A stretch of 64,000 nt of DNA from an uncultured Sutterellaceae bacterium (GCA_902797695.1 CADBTW010000088.1:23837-87836), one strand, 5' to 3'; numbered from the stretch's first letter, positions 37,385-46,226 are shown. A program made the numbers and translations. The notes: a model not told the origin generated them from the letters alone.

Positions 37385-38089
37385 ATGGCTAGGAAAAACA
37401 GAAGCGCGGCCTGGGGCATCACCGCCATCGTTTTTGCTTTGTCGTTCGGCGTGCTCTGGTGGCTTTGGGATCCCCTCGGGGAGCCTGACTCCCATGTCCT
37501 GCTCGCGGTCGAGCTGGTGTTCGCTGTCGCGCTCGCGATGCTCGTGAACGCGGTCGCCCGTCCGCAGAGCCGGATCGGCGACCAGACGGGGCTCGGAGCC
37601 CCGTCCGTCTCAATCTCAGTCGCGCTGGTGACACTCGCGGTCGCAGGCGTCGCGCTCGCTTCGGTCGGCCTCAGGCATCCCGTGGTCGGCGGAGTCCTCG
37701 CCGCGCTCGCCGCGGCGTCGCTCGTCCTCCGCACGGTGATCACCCGGTTCCTCACCCGGCTTTTCTGGGGCGTGCCGCTTGACCGGCACCCCGAGGCCGT
37801 CACGTTCTGGAAGGCGGAATTCGCGGCGATCGCCGGGCACGTGAAGAACGAGCCGTTCCTCGAGCGTCTTTCGGAAGTGCAGGCGCTATGCGCCGCGCAG
37901 CCCTCCTGCAGGAAGAAGGTTCCCGAGGCCGCCCGGGCCCTCGATCCGGGCATTACCGCGGAGGTGAAGCGGCTCCGCGAGCAGGCCGAGGCGGGCGATC
38001 TCGGCAAGGCGGTGGCTTCGCTCGACCTGATCCGGGACAAGCTGAAGACGAGGCTCGAAGCCTGCAGAGGCCCGCAGAAGACCCCGTAA
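37385..38089 (+). CDS. Membrane protein of unknown function between der and hfq
   Basis: I do not recognise this 234-residue protein. It has four predicted membrane segments in its first half (about 9-29, 38-58, 72-92 and 96-118), then a cytoplasmic-looking helical C-terminal region (120-234) with two Cys close together (LCAAQPSC). It begins 12 bases after der and shares its strand, so it belongs to the der-hfq transcript. Related genomes I know of usually have der followed directly by hfq, which makes it a lineage-specific insertion in a conserved operon. Confidence 0.7.
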   Translation: MARKNRSAAWGITAIVFALSFGVLWWLWDPLGEPDSHVLLAVELVFAVALAMLVNAVARPQSRIGDQTGLGAPSVSISVALVTLAVAGVALASVGLRHPVVGGVLAALAAASLVLRTVITRFLTRLFWGVPLDRHPEAVTFWKAEFAAIAGHVKNEPFLERLSEVQALCAAQPSCRKKVPEAARALDPGITAEVKRLREQAEAGDLGKAVASLDLIRDKLKTRLEACRGPQKTP

Positions 38090-38215
38090 AGCCGTATCAT
38101 GGTGGGCACGGGCGGCAAGCGGCTCCTCGGTCCGTCCGCCCCTTGGTCCGCGCCTCTACCGATTCGGGGAGCCGAAACACAAAAAAACAAGCGCATAAGC
38201 GCTGGGAATAACAAT

Positions 38216-38467
38216 ATGGCAAACAACAATAAGGGACAGCTTCTTCAGGATCCTTTCCTCAACGCGCTCCGCAAGGAGCACATTCCGGTCAACATTTATC
38301 TGATCAACGGCATCAAGCTCCAGGGTCAGGTCGAATCCTTCGACCAGTACGTCGTGCTGCTCCGCAACACGGTGACTCAGATGGTTTACAAGCACGCGAT
38401 CAGCACCGTCGTTCCGACGCGCGCCGTGAACATGCCGAACAACGGCACCCCTTCCCCGGAGTCCTGA
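38216..38467 (+). CDS. hfq: RNA chaperone Hfq
   Basis: Hexameric Sm-like protein that pairs small RNAs with mRNAs. The ATG at 38216 gives 83 residues. Sm motif 1 ([24 protein letters not shown]) and Sm motif 2 ([10 protein letters not shown]) are intact, with a short C-terminal tail. Earlier in-frame starts lie in the leader. hflX follows at once, the hfq-hflX-hflK-hflC order of proteobacteria. Confidence 0.98.
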   Translation: MANNNKGQLLQDPFLNALRKEHIPVNIYLINGIKLQGQVESFDQYVVLLRNTVTQMVYKHAISTVVPTRAVNMPNNGTPSPES

Positions 38468-38468
38468 A

Positions 38469-39671
38469 CTGACAGTCTTTCAGGTAGACCAGGCGCGGGA
38501 TGACCGGCCTGGCAAGGCGTGGCTCGTCTGCGTGAGCATCGGGCGGTTTTCCCGCCCCGACGCGGCGGACGAGCTGTCGCTTCTTGTTTCCTCTGACGGG
38601 CTCGATCCCGTGGGGCTCACCGAGGCCCGCCGCGAGAAGCCGGACCCGGCGACCTTCCTCGGAAGCGGGAAGATCGCGGAGATCGGCGAGGCGGCGAGGG
38701 CGGCCGGGGCGGACGTGCTCATTTTCGACACGCCGCTCTCCGCGGCCCAGGAGCGGAACATCGAGCGCGCAGCGCACCTCGCAGTGCTCGACCGCACGGA
38801 GCTGATCCTCGAGATTTTCCAGCGCAGGGCAAAGAGCCGCGAGGGGCGCCTGCAGGTGGAGCTTGCTAAGCTCGAGCACCTCTCGACGCGGCTCGTCCGC
38901 GGCTGGACGCACCTTGAGAGACAGCGGGGCGGCCTTTCGAAGACCGGGGGTCCGGGCGAGAAGCAGATCGAGCTCGACCGCCGGATGATCGGCGAGCGAG
39001 TGAAGCAGCTGAGGGCCCAGCTGAAGAAGCTCGAGCGCCAGCGAAGCACGCAGCGCCGCTCGCGGAACCGGGGCGAGCTCCTCACCGTTTCCCTCGTCGG
39101 CTACACGAACGCCGGGAAGAGCACGCTCTTCAACCGGCTCACCCGGGCGGAGTCCTATGTCGCGAACCAGCTTTTCGCGACGCTTGACACCACGGCGAGG
39201 CGCTGCTGGGTGGGCGGAACCGACATGGTCGTGCTTTCCGACACGGTCGGCTTCATCCGGGACCTTCCGACGCAGCTCGTCGAGGCGTTCAAGTCGACGC
39301 TTGACGAGACGGTCCATGCCGACCTCCTCCTCCACGTCGTGGACGCTTCGAGCGAGGTCCGCGAGGACCAGATCGATTCGGTGAACGCAGTGCTCGAGCA
39401 GATCGAAGCGGAGTCGATCCCGACGATCCTCGTCTACAACAAGGCCGACAAGGCCCCTGCCGTCCTCGGGGTGAGACGCGAGGGGGGCGCCGTGAAGTCG
39501 GTAGGTGTGAGCGCCCTCACGGGCGAAGGCCTTGACGATCTCCGGGCGGCGGTCCGGGAATTCGCGGCGGCCTGGCGCGAACGGCATCCCGCGGAGCCCC
39601 GGGAGCTCGAGCCCTGGGAGAAGGCGAAGCTCGAGGCCGAGGCGAGGCGCGCGGGCAAGCCCGGTTCCTGA
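38469..39671 (+). CDS. hflX: Ribosome-associated GTPase HflX
   Basis: GTPase that splits stalled ribosomes under stress. The G domain has GYTNAGKSTLFN, the DTVGFIRDLP switch and NKAD; the HflX N-terminal domain and the coiled-coil with GGPGEKQIELDRR are present. The start is unusual. The first standard start, GTG at 38532, would remove the first beta strand (KAWLVCVSIG). No ATG, GTG or TTG exists upstream in this frame before a stop, but CTG at 38469 follows the hfq stop by one base and has GGAG (38458-38461) at seven-base spacing. I annotate from the CTG (400 residues); the 38532 start (379 residues) is the alternative. Confidence 0.92.
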   Translation: MTVFQVDQARDDRPGKAWLVCVSIGRFSRPDAADELSLLVSSDGLDPVGLTEARREKPDPATFLGSGKIAEIGEAARAAGADVLIFDTPLSAAQERNIERAAHLAVLDRTELILEIFQRRAKSREGRLQVELAKLEHLSTRLVRGWTHLERQRGGLSKTGGPGEKQIELDRRMIGERVKQLRAQLKKLERQRSTQRRSRNRGELLTVSLVGYTNAGKSTLFNRLTRAESYVANQLFATLDTTARRCWVGGTDMVVLSDTVGFIRDLPTQLVEAFKSTLDETVHADLLLHVVDASSEVREDQIDSVNAVLEQIEAESIPTILVYNKADKAPAVLGVRREGGAVKSVGVSALTGEGLDDLRAAVREFAAAWRERHPAEPRELEPWEKAKLEAEARRAGKPGS

Positions 39672-39692
39672 TGGGTGCTAGACTCAAAAGCC

Positions 39693-39728
39693 GCGCCCCG
39701 GCTCCTCCCGCAGGGGATCCCGGGGCGC
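39693..39728 (+). other. Hairpin in the hflX-hflK gap
   Basis: GCGCCCCGG (39693-39701) pairs perfectly with CCGGGGCGC (39720-39728) around an 18-base loop. No T run. TGCTAGACT just upstream (39676-39684) resembles an extended -10, so the hairpin may be a leader structure of hflK-hflC. Confidence 0.35.
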
Positions 39729-39773
39729 CCGATGCGCCTGCTTTCAGGCTAGGAAATTCCTCTGGATTTTTGT

Positions 39774-41255
39774 ATGTCGCTCAATGATTACCGATGGGGC
39801 AGGCGGCCCGGGCCGGAAGAAGGAAAGTCCGGCGGAACGCCCCCGGAAGGCGCTCCCCGAGGGGAGGGCCCCGGCAATCAGAAGCCCGAGGCGCCGAGGC
39901 GCCCCGAGGGAGGCCGCCCCGCAGGCCCGGATCACGGCGGCGAGCAGCGTCCCGGGAACGGGGGCGAGGGCGACGATACCGACTCGAAGCGGAGTGCGAG
40001 GGACCTAGACGCCGAGTGGAAGTCCTTCAACGACATGCTCCAGACGATCTGGGGGAAGGGCGGGCAGCAGCCCGGGGGCGGCAGCGAGCCGCCTGAAGGC
40101 GGGAACCCCGGCGGCGACGCGCCGAAGGTCGACCGGAGGCGCCGCGCGAGCCGCGTTGCGGGGCTCATGGCCCTCATCGCTGTCTTCGCGGTCGGCGCGT
40201 GGCTCGGCGCCGGTTTCTACTCGGTGCCCTCCGGACAGAAGGCCGCGCTCTACGCCGCGGGCAAGTTCAAGCGGCTTGTGCCTCCCGGAACCCACTGGCA
40301 CGTGCCGTGGCCGTTCGAGCGCGTGAGGCTTGTCGACATGCGTCTCGTCCATAAGCAGCAGGTGAGCTTCTCGGGCAGGGCGGGCGAAGGCTACCTGATG
40401 ACTTCTGACGGCGGGTTTGTCCGTGCGGACGCCGCCGTGCAGTGGAAGGTCGCCCAGGACGGCGTCTGCAGCTACCTCGAGCACATGGCGAACCCGGGGG
40501 CGCTGGTCGAATCGGCGCTCCGGCGCGCGATGCGGCAGGAGTTCGCCGACATGACCGTGCGGGATGTCCTCGGGGGGCGCGCGGCGCTTCTCCAGACGGA
40601 GCTCGCGAAGCAGGTCCAGGCCGAGGCCGACGGGCTTGAGCTCGGGGTGCGGGTCGAGTCCGTCACCGTGACCGGGGCTTCGCTCCCCGACGAGGTGGCG
40701 CGGGCTTCCCGGGGCGCGATCGAGCAGCAGAGCGCTGAAGAGAATTCGTTTGACAGCGTGAGGCGCTGGGCCGAGCTCGCGGACGCGGTCTCGGTGAGCA
40801 CGGCGCGCGCGATCCTTGAGGCCGGGGAGTCCTACCGGGAGCGCGTGACGCATGTTTCCGAAATGGACAGCCGCTTCATTTCCTACCTCTACCGCGAGGG
40901 GGCGACAGAGGAGGCGAAGCGCGCGGCGCTGAGCAGGGCTTGGACCGCGGGGCTCTCGGCCGCGCTCCCCGACCGGAACTCCGCCGTCGGGGCACCGACC
41001 TCTGACATCATGGCGGCGATCCGGGCCCTGAAGCCCCCGAAGGGGGAGGATGAGAAGGAAGTGCCCCCGGTGACCTCGAAGGACATTGCGAGCGCGAAGG
41101 AGGCCCTTGAAAGGGCCGCGGCCGCGAGGGATGCCGCGGGAGCCGCCGGAAACGGAGAGGCCGCCTCGGTACAGGGAGCCGGCAGCCCGGCGCCGGGCGA
41201 AACCCGTGAGAACACCCGTGACCGGAGGGAATACCTCCGGAACAGGGGCCGCTAG
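39774..41255 (+). CDS. hflK: HflK, FtsH-modulating SPFH protein
   Basis: With HflC forms a large cage around the FtsH protease in the inner membrane. The 493 residues have a long Gly/Pro-rich cytoplasmic N-terminus (1-120), one membrane segment (127-147), the SPFH/band-7 domain (about 150-330, starting FYSVPSGQKAALYAAGKFKRLVPPGTHWHVPWPFE) and an Ala/Glu-rich helical tail with a disordered end. It precedes hflC by 15 bases. Confidence 0.95.
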   Translation: MSLNDYRWGRRPGPEEGKSGGTPPEGAPRGEGPGNQKPEAPRRPEGGRPAGPDHGGEQRPGNGGEGDDTDSKRSARDLDAEWKSFNDMLQTIWGKGGQQPGGGSEPPEGGNPGGDAPKVDRRRRASRVAGLMALIAVFAVGAWLGAGFYSVPSGQKAALYAAGKFKRLVPPGTHWHVPWPFERVRLVDMRLVHKQQVSFSGRAGEGYLMTSDGGFVRADAAVQWKVAQDGVCSYLEHMANPGALVESALRRAMRQEFADMTVRDVLGGRAALLQTELAKQVQAEADGLELGVRVESVTVTGASLPDEVARASRGAIEQQSAEENSFDSVRRWAELADAVSVSTARAILEAGESYRERVTHVSEMDSRFISYLYREGATEEAKRAALSRAWTAGLSAALPDRNSAVGAPTSDIMAAIRALKPPKGEDEKEVPPVTSKDIASAKEALERAAAARDAAGAAGNGEAASVQGAGSPAPGETRENTRDRREYLRNRGR

Positions 41256-41270
41256 AAGGGAGCGCAAGGA

Positions 41271-42131
41271 ATGAAAAAGCAGCTGATTGCCGTACTGGTC
41301 GCGGCAGCCGCCGCAGTGCTCGGCGCCCGGCTCTCCTTCTTCACGGTCGAGGAAGGGCGTTGCGCCGTGGTGCTCAGCTCCCGGGGCGAGGTTTCTTCCG
41401 TTGCAAGCGCCCCGGGGGTCCACGTGAAGCTCCCGGATCCCTTCCAGCGATACGTGATCATCGACGCGAGGGGGCAGACTCTCAACGTTCCGGCCCCTGA
41501 CCCCAAGGCGGGGAGCGGAGCGCCTTCCCTCGGGTTCGACGTGGTGTGGCGGATCGTGAATCCGGGGGCCTGGTGGCGGAGCTACAGGGGGAGCGAAACC
41601 CAGGCCGCCCGCGACCTGGTCCGGGACGTGCAGGCCGCTTCCGTGAAGGAGGTCGCGCGGATCACCGATCCCTCGATCGTCCTCCGGGGCGACAGCTGGA
41701 TCGCCTCCCGGGTGCTTTCGGAAATCGCGCCCGCCTACGAGGCGAAGGGCATAAAGCTCGAGTTCGTCCGGGTCGCCGAGGTGCGGCTCTCAGGCGAGGG
41801 AGCCCGCGAGGCGATCGGCCGGACGGGCCGGATCCTCGGCGGTCAGATGGCGGCGACGGGCGAGATCGTGCGGGAAAGCGCTTCCGTGCTTCGTGCTGCC
41901 GCCGAAGCGAAGGCCGAGCGGACCATCGGGACCGCGAAGAGCCGGGCCGGGCTGCTGATCGAGCGCGGAAACGCGGCCGCTGACGAGAACTACAGGAAAA
42001 TCGAAGCCGTGACAGGGGCGCGGGGCTTCGCCTCCGAAATGCGGAAGGCGCGCGCCGCGGTCGCCTCCGACGGAAAGATCGTGCCGATGCCTGAATTCCC
42101 CGGTACCGGCAAAGGGAGCAGGGAACCGTGA
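41271..42131 (+). CDS. hflC: HflC, FtsH-modulating SPFH protein
   Basis: The 286-residue partner of HflK. An N-terminal membrane segment (3-20) is followed by the SPFH domain opening FFTVEEGRCAVVLSSRGEV with the SAPGVHVKLPDPFQRYVIID segment, and a helical tail with the RGNAAADENYRKIEA heptads. Starts with GGAG at 41264-ish spacing. Overlaps the following DUF2065 gene. Confidence 0.94.
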   Translation: MKKQLIAVLVAAAAAVLGARLSFFTVEEGRCAVVLSSRGEVSSVASAPGVHVKLPDPFQRYVIIDARGQTLNVPAPDPKAGSGAPSLGFDVVWRIVNPGAWWRSYRGSETQAARDLVRDVQAASVKEVARITDPSIVLRGDSWIASRVLSEIAPAYEAKGIKLEFVRVAEVRLSGEGAREAIGRTGRILGGQMAATGEIVRESASVLRAAAEAKAERTIGTAKSRAGLLIERGNAAADENYRKIEAVTGARGFASEMRKARAAVASDGKIVPMPEFPGTGKGSREP

Positions 42132-42337
42132 TGGGACTGAGGGAGCTGCTTTGCGCAGTCGGTTTTGCGGTGATCTTCGAATGCCTCACGCCGATGATCG
42201 CCCCGAGGCGCTGGAAGGAAATGCTCGCCTTCCTGCAGACCGTTCCCGAGCACGTGATCCAGAGGATCGGGATCGCTGGCGTCGTGATCGGCCTCGCGAT
42301 CGTCTGGCTGCTTCAGTCCGACCTGATCCCCCTATAG
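42131..42337 (+). CDS. DUF2065 small inner-membrane protein
   Basis: A 68-residue protein with two membrane segments (5-25 and 45-63) around a short loop with the family's ECLTPMIAPRRWK. The ATG at 42131 shares one base with the hflC stop; the GTG at 42128 is an alternative. Proteins of this family (YjeT in E. coli) sit behind hflC in many proteobacteria. Function unknown. Confidence 0.88.
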   Translation: MGLRELLCAVGFAVIFECLTPMIAPRRWKEMLAFLQTVPEHVIQRIGIAGVVIGLAIVWLLQSDLIPL

Positions 42338-42355
42338 GAAGAAGGAAAAGAGAAG

Positions 42356-43525
42356 ATGAAAAACTGGGTGCTTCCCGACCATATCGCGGACATGCTGCCG
42401 CGCCAGACCCGGGAGCTTGAGACGATGAGAACCAAGACCCTCGGGCTCATGCGGACCCACGGGTTCGAAGTGATCCGCCCGCCGATGTTCGAGTTCCTCG
42501 ACTCGCTCCTCACGGGCTCCGGCCACAGGCTCGAGCGCACGACGATCAAGTTTGTCGATGAGGCGAGCGGGAAGCTCGCCGGGTTCCGTGCGGACATCAC
42601 CCCGCAGGTAGCCCGGATCGACGCCCACATCCTCAGCCGTACCGGGATCACGCGGCTCTGCTACGCGGGCTCCGTGCTCCACTCGCGCCCGAGGCACCCG
42701 CTCGCCACCCGCCAGCCCTACGTGGTCGGCGCTGAAATGTTCGGCGCGACGGGACGGGAAGCGGACCTCGAGATGATCCGTCTCGCCGCAGAGGCCGAGC
42801 GCGAGGTCGGCATCCGCACCGTCCACATTGCCCTCGGGCACACGGGAGTCGTCCGCTCGATCCTAAGGGCCGACCCCGCCGTCACGGACGAATCGCTGCA
42901 CGGCATCGTGGACGCGCTGGGAGACAAGGACCCCGAGGAGCTTTCGAAGGCTTCCGAGAAGCTTTCGGACGGGACCCGGAAGGCGCTTTCGGAGCTCTGC
43001 CTCATCTACGGGGGCGACGACGCGATTTCCCGGATGCGCGGGATCTGCTCCGGGAACCCCGACGCCCTCCGGGCCGTGGACGAGCTCGAGTGGGTCGCGG
43101 GCCGGTGCGGAGCGGATTCCGTTACGATAGACGGCGCGTCCGTCGCGGGATTCGACTACTACACGGGGATTTCCTTCGAGGGGCTTGTCGAGGGGCTCCC
43201 GGAACCGGTGCTCCGCGGAGGCCGCTATGACGGGATCGGACTCGCCTTCGGACGTTTCAGGCCCGCAGTTGGATTTACACTCTATCTTCGTGAGCTCGCC
43301 GTCATGAGGGAACCTGAACTTCCCTTCGCCACTGTGGCGCCGGCGGCCGAGGACCGGAAGCTTGACCAGCTCGTGAAGAAGATCCGCAACGAGGGGCAGA
43401 TCGTGGTCCAGCTTCTGCCGGGCGAAGACCCGAAGGGGCTTGAGGAAAGCTTCCGGGTGACGAAACGCATAGTTTTTGAAAAGGGCGAGTGGCAGGTGAA
43501 GCCTGCTTCTGGCAGTTCCATTTAG
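42356..43525 (+). CDS. hisZ: ATP phosphoribosyltransferase regulatory subunit HisZ
   Basis: A HisRS-like protein without tRNA-charging activity, needed to complete and regulate short-form HisG in the first step of histidine synthesis. The 389 residues hold a class II-like core but lack an anticodon-binding domain and most of the FRHERPQRG motif-2 loop. The GGRYDGIGLAFGR end is kept. Its presence implies that the genome's hisG, not in this window, is the short form. It lies before purA as in Burkholderiales. Confidence 0.93.
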   Translation: MKNWVLPDHIADMLPRQTRELETMRTKTLGLMRTHGFEVIRPPMFEFLDSLLTGSGHRLERTTIKFVDEASGKLAGFRADITPQVARIDAHILSRTGITRLCYAGSVLHSRPRHPLATRQPYVVGAEMFGATGREADLEMIRLAAEAEREVGIRTVHIALGHTGVVRSILRADPAVTDESLHGIVDALGDKDPEELSKASEKLSDGTRKALSELCLIYGGDDAISRMRGICSGNPDALRAVDELEWVAGRCGADSVTIDGASVAGFDYYTGISFEGLVEGLPEPVLRGGRYDGIGLAFGRFRPAVGFTLYLRELAVMREPELPFATVAPAAEDRKLDQLVKKIRNEGQIVVQLLPGEDPKGLEESFRVTKRIVFEKGEWQVKPASGSSI

Positions 43526-43534
43526 GAGAACAAG

Positions 43535-44830
43535 ATGGCTAAGAACGTGGTTGTCGTAGGTGCCCAGTGGGGTGACGAAGGCAAGGGAAAGATTGTCGAC
43601 TGGCTCACCTCGCGGGTTGACGGCGTCGTGCGCTTCAACGGCGGCAACAATGCGGGCCACACCCTCGTGATCAACGGGAACAAGACGGTTCTCCGCCTGA
43701 TCCCCTCGGGCGTCATGCATGAAGGCATGCAGTGCTACCTCGGCAACGGCGTGGTCTTCTCCCCGTCCGCCTTCTTCTCCGAGCTCGACGAGCTGAAGCG
43801 CCACGGGATGGATGCCGAGAGCCGCATCCACGTGTCCGGCAACTGCGCGCTCCTCATGCCCTACCATGTCGCGCTCGACCACGCCCGCGAGAACAGCCTC
43901 GGCAAGAAGAAGATCGGCACGACCGGCCGCGGGATCGGTCCTGCCTACGAGGACAAGGTCGCCCGCCGCACCGTCCGCGTCGCCGACCTCTATAACGAGG
44001 ACTTCTTCTCCGAGCGTGTCCGCGCGGTCCTTGACCTCCACAATTTCGAGCTGAAGAACTACCTGCACGCCGAGCCGCTCGACCCCCAGAAGGTGATCGA
44101 CGAGGTGCTCGCCTACGCGCCGCGCCTGAAGCCGATGGTGATGGACGTGTCCCACACCCTGAACACCCTGATGGCGCAGGGCAAGCAGTTCCTCTTCGAG
44201 GGGGCGCAGGGCTCGATGCTTGACATCGACCACGGCACCTATCCGTTCGTCACGTCCTCCAACACGGTCGCAGGCTCCGTCACTTCCGGCGCCGGCGTCG
44301 GCCCCCACCTCCTCAGCTACGTGCTCGGCATCACGAAGGCCTACTGCACCCGCGTGGGCTCGGGCCCCTTCCCGACCGAGCTTTTCGGCGAGGACGGCGA
44401 GAAGATCCGCCAGCGCGGGAACGAGTTCGGCGCCGTCACCGGGCGCCCGCGCCGCTGCGGCTGGTTTGACGGCGCGGCGCTTCGCCGCGCGGTCGAGATC
44501 AACGGCCTCACCGGCCTTGCCGTGATGAAGCTCGACGTTCTTGACGAGTGCGACGTCGTGAAGCTTGGCGTCGGATACCGCAAGAACGGCGAGACGCTCG
44601 ACGTGATGCCCTACGGCGCCGAGGAAGTCGCGTCGTGCGAACCGGTGTACGAGGAGTTCCCCGGCTGGAAGACGAGCACCTTCGGGATCACCGAGTGGGA
44701 CAAGCTCCCCGAGGCCGCGCAGCGCTACCTCACGAGGCTTTCCGAAGTGGCCGGATGCCCGATCGCCGCGGTTTCGACCGGTCCTGACCGCAAGCAGACG
44801 ATCCTGCTCCACGACCCGTTCGAAGCCTAG
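43535..44830 (+). CDS. purA: Adenylosuccinate synthetase
   Basis: Joins IMP and aspartate with GTP to form adenylosuccinate, the first committed AMP step. The 431 residues start with [20 protein letters not shown] and NAGHTLV (active-site Asp and His) and contain [22 protein letters not shown] and the [13 protein letters not shown] region. AGGAG precedes the ATG at close spacing. A terminator follows. Confidence 0.98.
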   Translation: MAKNVVVVGAQWGDEGKGKIVDWLTSRVDGVVRFNGGNNAGHTLVINGNKTVLRLIPSGVMHEGMQCYLGNGVVFSPSAFFSELDELKRHGMDAESRIHVSGNCALLMPYHVALDHARENSLGKKKIGTTGRGIGPAYEDKVARRTVRVADLYNEDFFSERVRAVLDLHNFELKNYLHAEPLDPQKVIDEVLAYAPRLKPMVMDVSHTLNTLMAQGKQFLFEGAQGSMLDIDHGTYPFVTSSNTVAGSVTSGAGVGPHLLSYVLGITKAYCTRVGSGPFPTELFGEDGEKIRQRGNEFGAVTGRPRRCGWFDGAALRRAVEINGLTGLAVMKLDVLDECDVVKLGVGYRKNGETLDVMPYGAEEVASCEPVYEEFPGWKTSTFGITEWDKLPEAAQRYLTRLSEVAGCPIAAVSTGPDRKQTILLHDPFEA

Positions 44831-44840
44831 CAGGAAGGAA

Positions 44841-44886
44841 GCGCTTTCCCTTCAGCCCGGAAGGCGCCGGGGGAAGGCGCATTTTC
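44841..44886 (+). terminator. Terminator after purA
   Basis: GCGCTTTCCC (44841-44850) pairs with GGGAAGGCGC (44871-44880), ten pairs with one wobble, followed by ATTTTC. Confidence 0.7.
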
Positions 44887-44935
44887 GGCGAAGGGCCTGC
44901 CCGCCAGCCGTCTTTCCTCAGCGAGGGAAGGCGAT

Positions 44936-44960
44936 GGGGGAGAGGCCCCTTCTCTTTTTT
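44936..44960 (+). terminator. Short GC hairpin with T run before the phosphoribosyltransferase gene
   Basis: GGGG...CCCC around AGAGG, then TTCTCTTTTTT. It lies only 18 bases before the next ATG, so it could act as a leader attenuator or as a second purA terminator. The stem is short. Confidence 0.4.
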
Positions 44961-44977
44961 AGCAACAACGCAATCCT

Positions 44978-45493
44978 ATGTCTGACCTCTTTATTTCCTG
45001 GCGGGACTACATCGACCTCAGCGAGCAGCTTGTGCTGAAGGTCGCGGACAGCGGCTGGAAGTTCGACTCGCTGCTCTGCCTCGCGCGCGGCGGCATGCGC
45101 CCCGGCGACCTCTTCTCCCGGATCTACTCGAAGCCGCTCTCAGTGCTGTCAACAAGCTCCTACCGCGCGTCGGCCGGAACGGTTCAGGGAGAGCTGAACA
45201 TCAGCAGCTGCATCACGGGAAACGAGGCCCTGAAGGGGAAGCTCCTCCTCGTGGACGACATGGTGGACTCCGGGATCACGATTGAGAAGGTCGTCGCGCA
45301 CCTGAGGAAGGACCTGCCGGAAGTGACCGAGATCCGGGTTGCCGTCCTCTGGTGGAAGGAGCGGTCGGTGTTCCAGCCCGACTACTTCGTCTCCTACCTG
45401 ACGGGGAACCCCTGGATCCACCAGCCCTTCGAGGCGTACGACGACATCGGGATCGAGCGCCTGCGCGAGAAGCGGGCCCTCGCCGGGAAGTGA
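44978..45493 (+). CDS. Purine-type phosphoribosyltransferase
   Basis: A 171-residue salvage phosphoribosyltransferase. The PRPP-binding signature LLLVDDMVDSGIT is complete and the N-terminal LLCLARGGMRPGDLFSR loop resembles xanthine/hypoxanthine enzymes of the Gpt/Hpt type. Base specificity cannot be fixed from sequence, but the position just behind purA favours a purine. It is followed 48 bases later by the hicB-like gene. Confidence 0.85.
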   Translation: MSDLFISWRDYIDLSEQLVLKVADSGWKFDSLLCLARGGMRPGDLFSRIYSKPLSVLSTSSYRASAGTVQGELNISSCITGNEALKGKLLLVDDMVDSGITIEKVVAHLRKDLPEVTEIRVAVLWWKERSVFQPDYFVSYLTGNPWIHQPFEAYDDIGIERLREKRALAGK

Positions 45494-45541
45494 TCCTTCG
45501 CCCAGCCGGATCCTGAAAGGACTAGCCGTCCCCCTGCCCGC

Positions 45542-45994
45542 ATGGCCTCCTACTCCGAATACCCCGCGCTCGTCAGCCTCGGGCGGGACGGGCGCTACCG
45601 CATCACCTTCCGCGACCTCGGGGGCGCAGGGGCCGAGGGGCTGACGCTTGAGGAGGCGATGCGCGGGGTCCGCACGTCGATCATCGGCGCGATGAAGGGG
45701 TACCTCGCGCGGGGCTCCCTCGTTCCCGCCCCGAGCCCGAGGCTTCCCGGCGAGGAAATGGTCCGCCTTCCGGTGTCGTTAGAGGCGAAGGTGATCCTTG
45801 CGAACCACATGCTTGAGGAAGGAGTCTCCCCCTCGGAGCTCGCTCGCGAGATGGGCGTTCGTCCCCAGGAGGTCACTCGTCTCCTCGACCTCAGGCATGC
45901 CACTAAAATTGATATCCTCGAAAGAGCCATGGAGTCCCTCGGGATGAAGTACGTGCTTCGTGCCGCGCCCCTTGGGGAAGGAGGCACGCGGTGA
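45542..45994 (+). CDS. HicB-family protein without a HicA partner
   Basis: A 150-residue protein aligned by eye along its full length with E. coli HicB: an N-terminal partly degraded RNase H-like fold (ALVSLGRDGRYRITFRDL), a linker (LVPAPSPRLPGEEMVRLPVSLEAKVILANHML) and a C-terminal Xre-type helix-turn-helix (SPSELAREMGVRPQEVTRLLDLRHATKID). HicB normally neutralises the HicA mRNA interferase, encoded just next to it. No hicA-like frame of 55-90 codons exists on either side: upstream is the phosphoribosyltransferase and downstream is tRNA-Leu. It may now be a plain DNA-binding regulator. Confidence 0.88.
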   Translation: MASYSEYPALVSLGRDGRYRITFRDLGGAGAEGLTLEEAMRGVRTSIIGAMKGYLARGSLVPAPSPRLPGEEMVRLPVSLEAKVILANHMLEEGVSPSELAREMGVRPQEVTRLLDLRHATKIDILERAMESLGMKYVLRAAPLGEGGTR

Positions 45995-46043
45995 GGGCAG
46001 GCCGGCAGAAGCGGCCTTGTGCCGCAGCCTTTTCTTCGGGCAT

Positions 46044-46067
46044 AAAAAAAGCCCCCGGACGGGAGCT
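46044..46067 (-). terminator. Rho-independent terminator of tRNA-Leu
   Basis: On the minus strand AGCTCCC (46067-46061) pairs with GGGGGCT (46056-46050, one wobble) around GTCC, followed by seven T. It is 21 bases behind the tRNA. Confidence 0.85.
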
Positions 46068-46088
46068 CATTTCATGCTTGAGGAGAAG

Positions 46089-46175
46089 TGGTGCCCGGGA
46101 CTGGACTCGAACCAGCATGCCGGTGAAGGCGCTAGCACCTGAAGCTAGTGCGTCTACCAATTTCGCCACCCGGGC
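46089..46175 (-). tRNA. tRNA-Leu (anticodon CAG)
   Basis: 87 bases, class II tRNA with a long variable arm. Acceptor GCCCGGG/CCCGGGC, anticodon stem CTAGC/GCTAG with loop TTCAGGT, T stem CTGG/CCAG with TTCGAGT, discriminator A and encoded CCA. CAG reads CUG, the dominant leucine codon of GC-rich genomes. Confidence 0.97.
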
Positions 46176-46197
46176 ACTTGTCTCAAACGAGAAACAA

Positions 46198-46226
46198 ATC
46201 TTATCTTAAGAGAAAAATTTTGTCAA
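46198..46226 (-). promoter_or_regulatory. Consensus sigma-70 promoter of tRNA-Leu
   Basis: On the minus strand TTGACA (46226-46221), exactly 17 bases, TAAGAT (46203-46198). The tRNA begins about 23 bases further on. This is the best -35/-10 pair in the window and it covers the rnr start codon region on the other strand. Confidence 0.88.

Noticed and set aside
42863-44812. 649-codon minus-strand ORF opposite hisZ and purA
   Set aside because: Antisense shadow of two well-recognised genes.
45494-45541. hicA toxin gene upstream of the HicB-like gene
   Set aside because: Only 48 bases separate the two genes, too few for a HicA of about 58 codons.
45903-46169. Minus-strand ORF reading MAKLVDALASGASAFTG through tRNA-Leu
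   Set aside because: Typical false protein made from a leucine tRNA; no ribosome site or homologue I recognise.
46148-46219. Upstream extension of rnr into tRNA-Leu
   Set aside because: It would start inside a tRNA gene; translation from TTG at 46220 is more credible.
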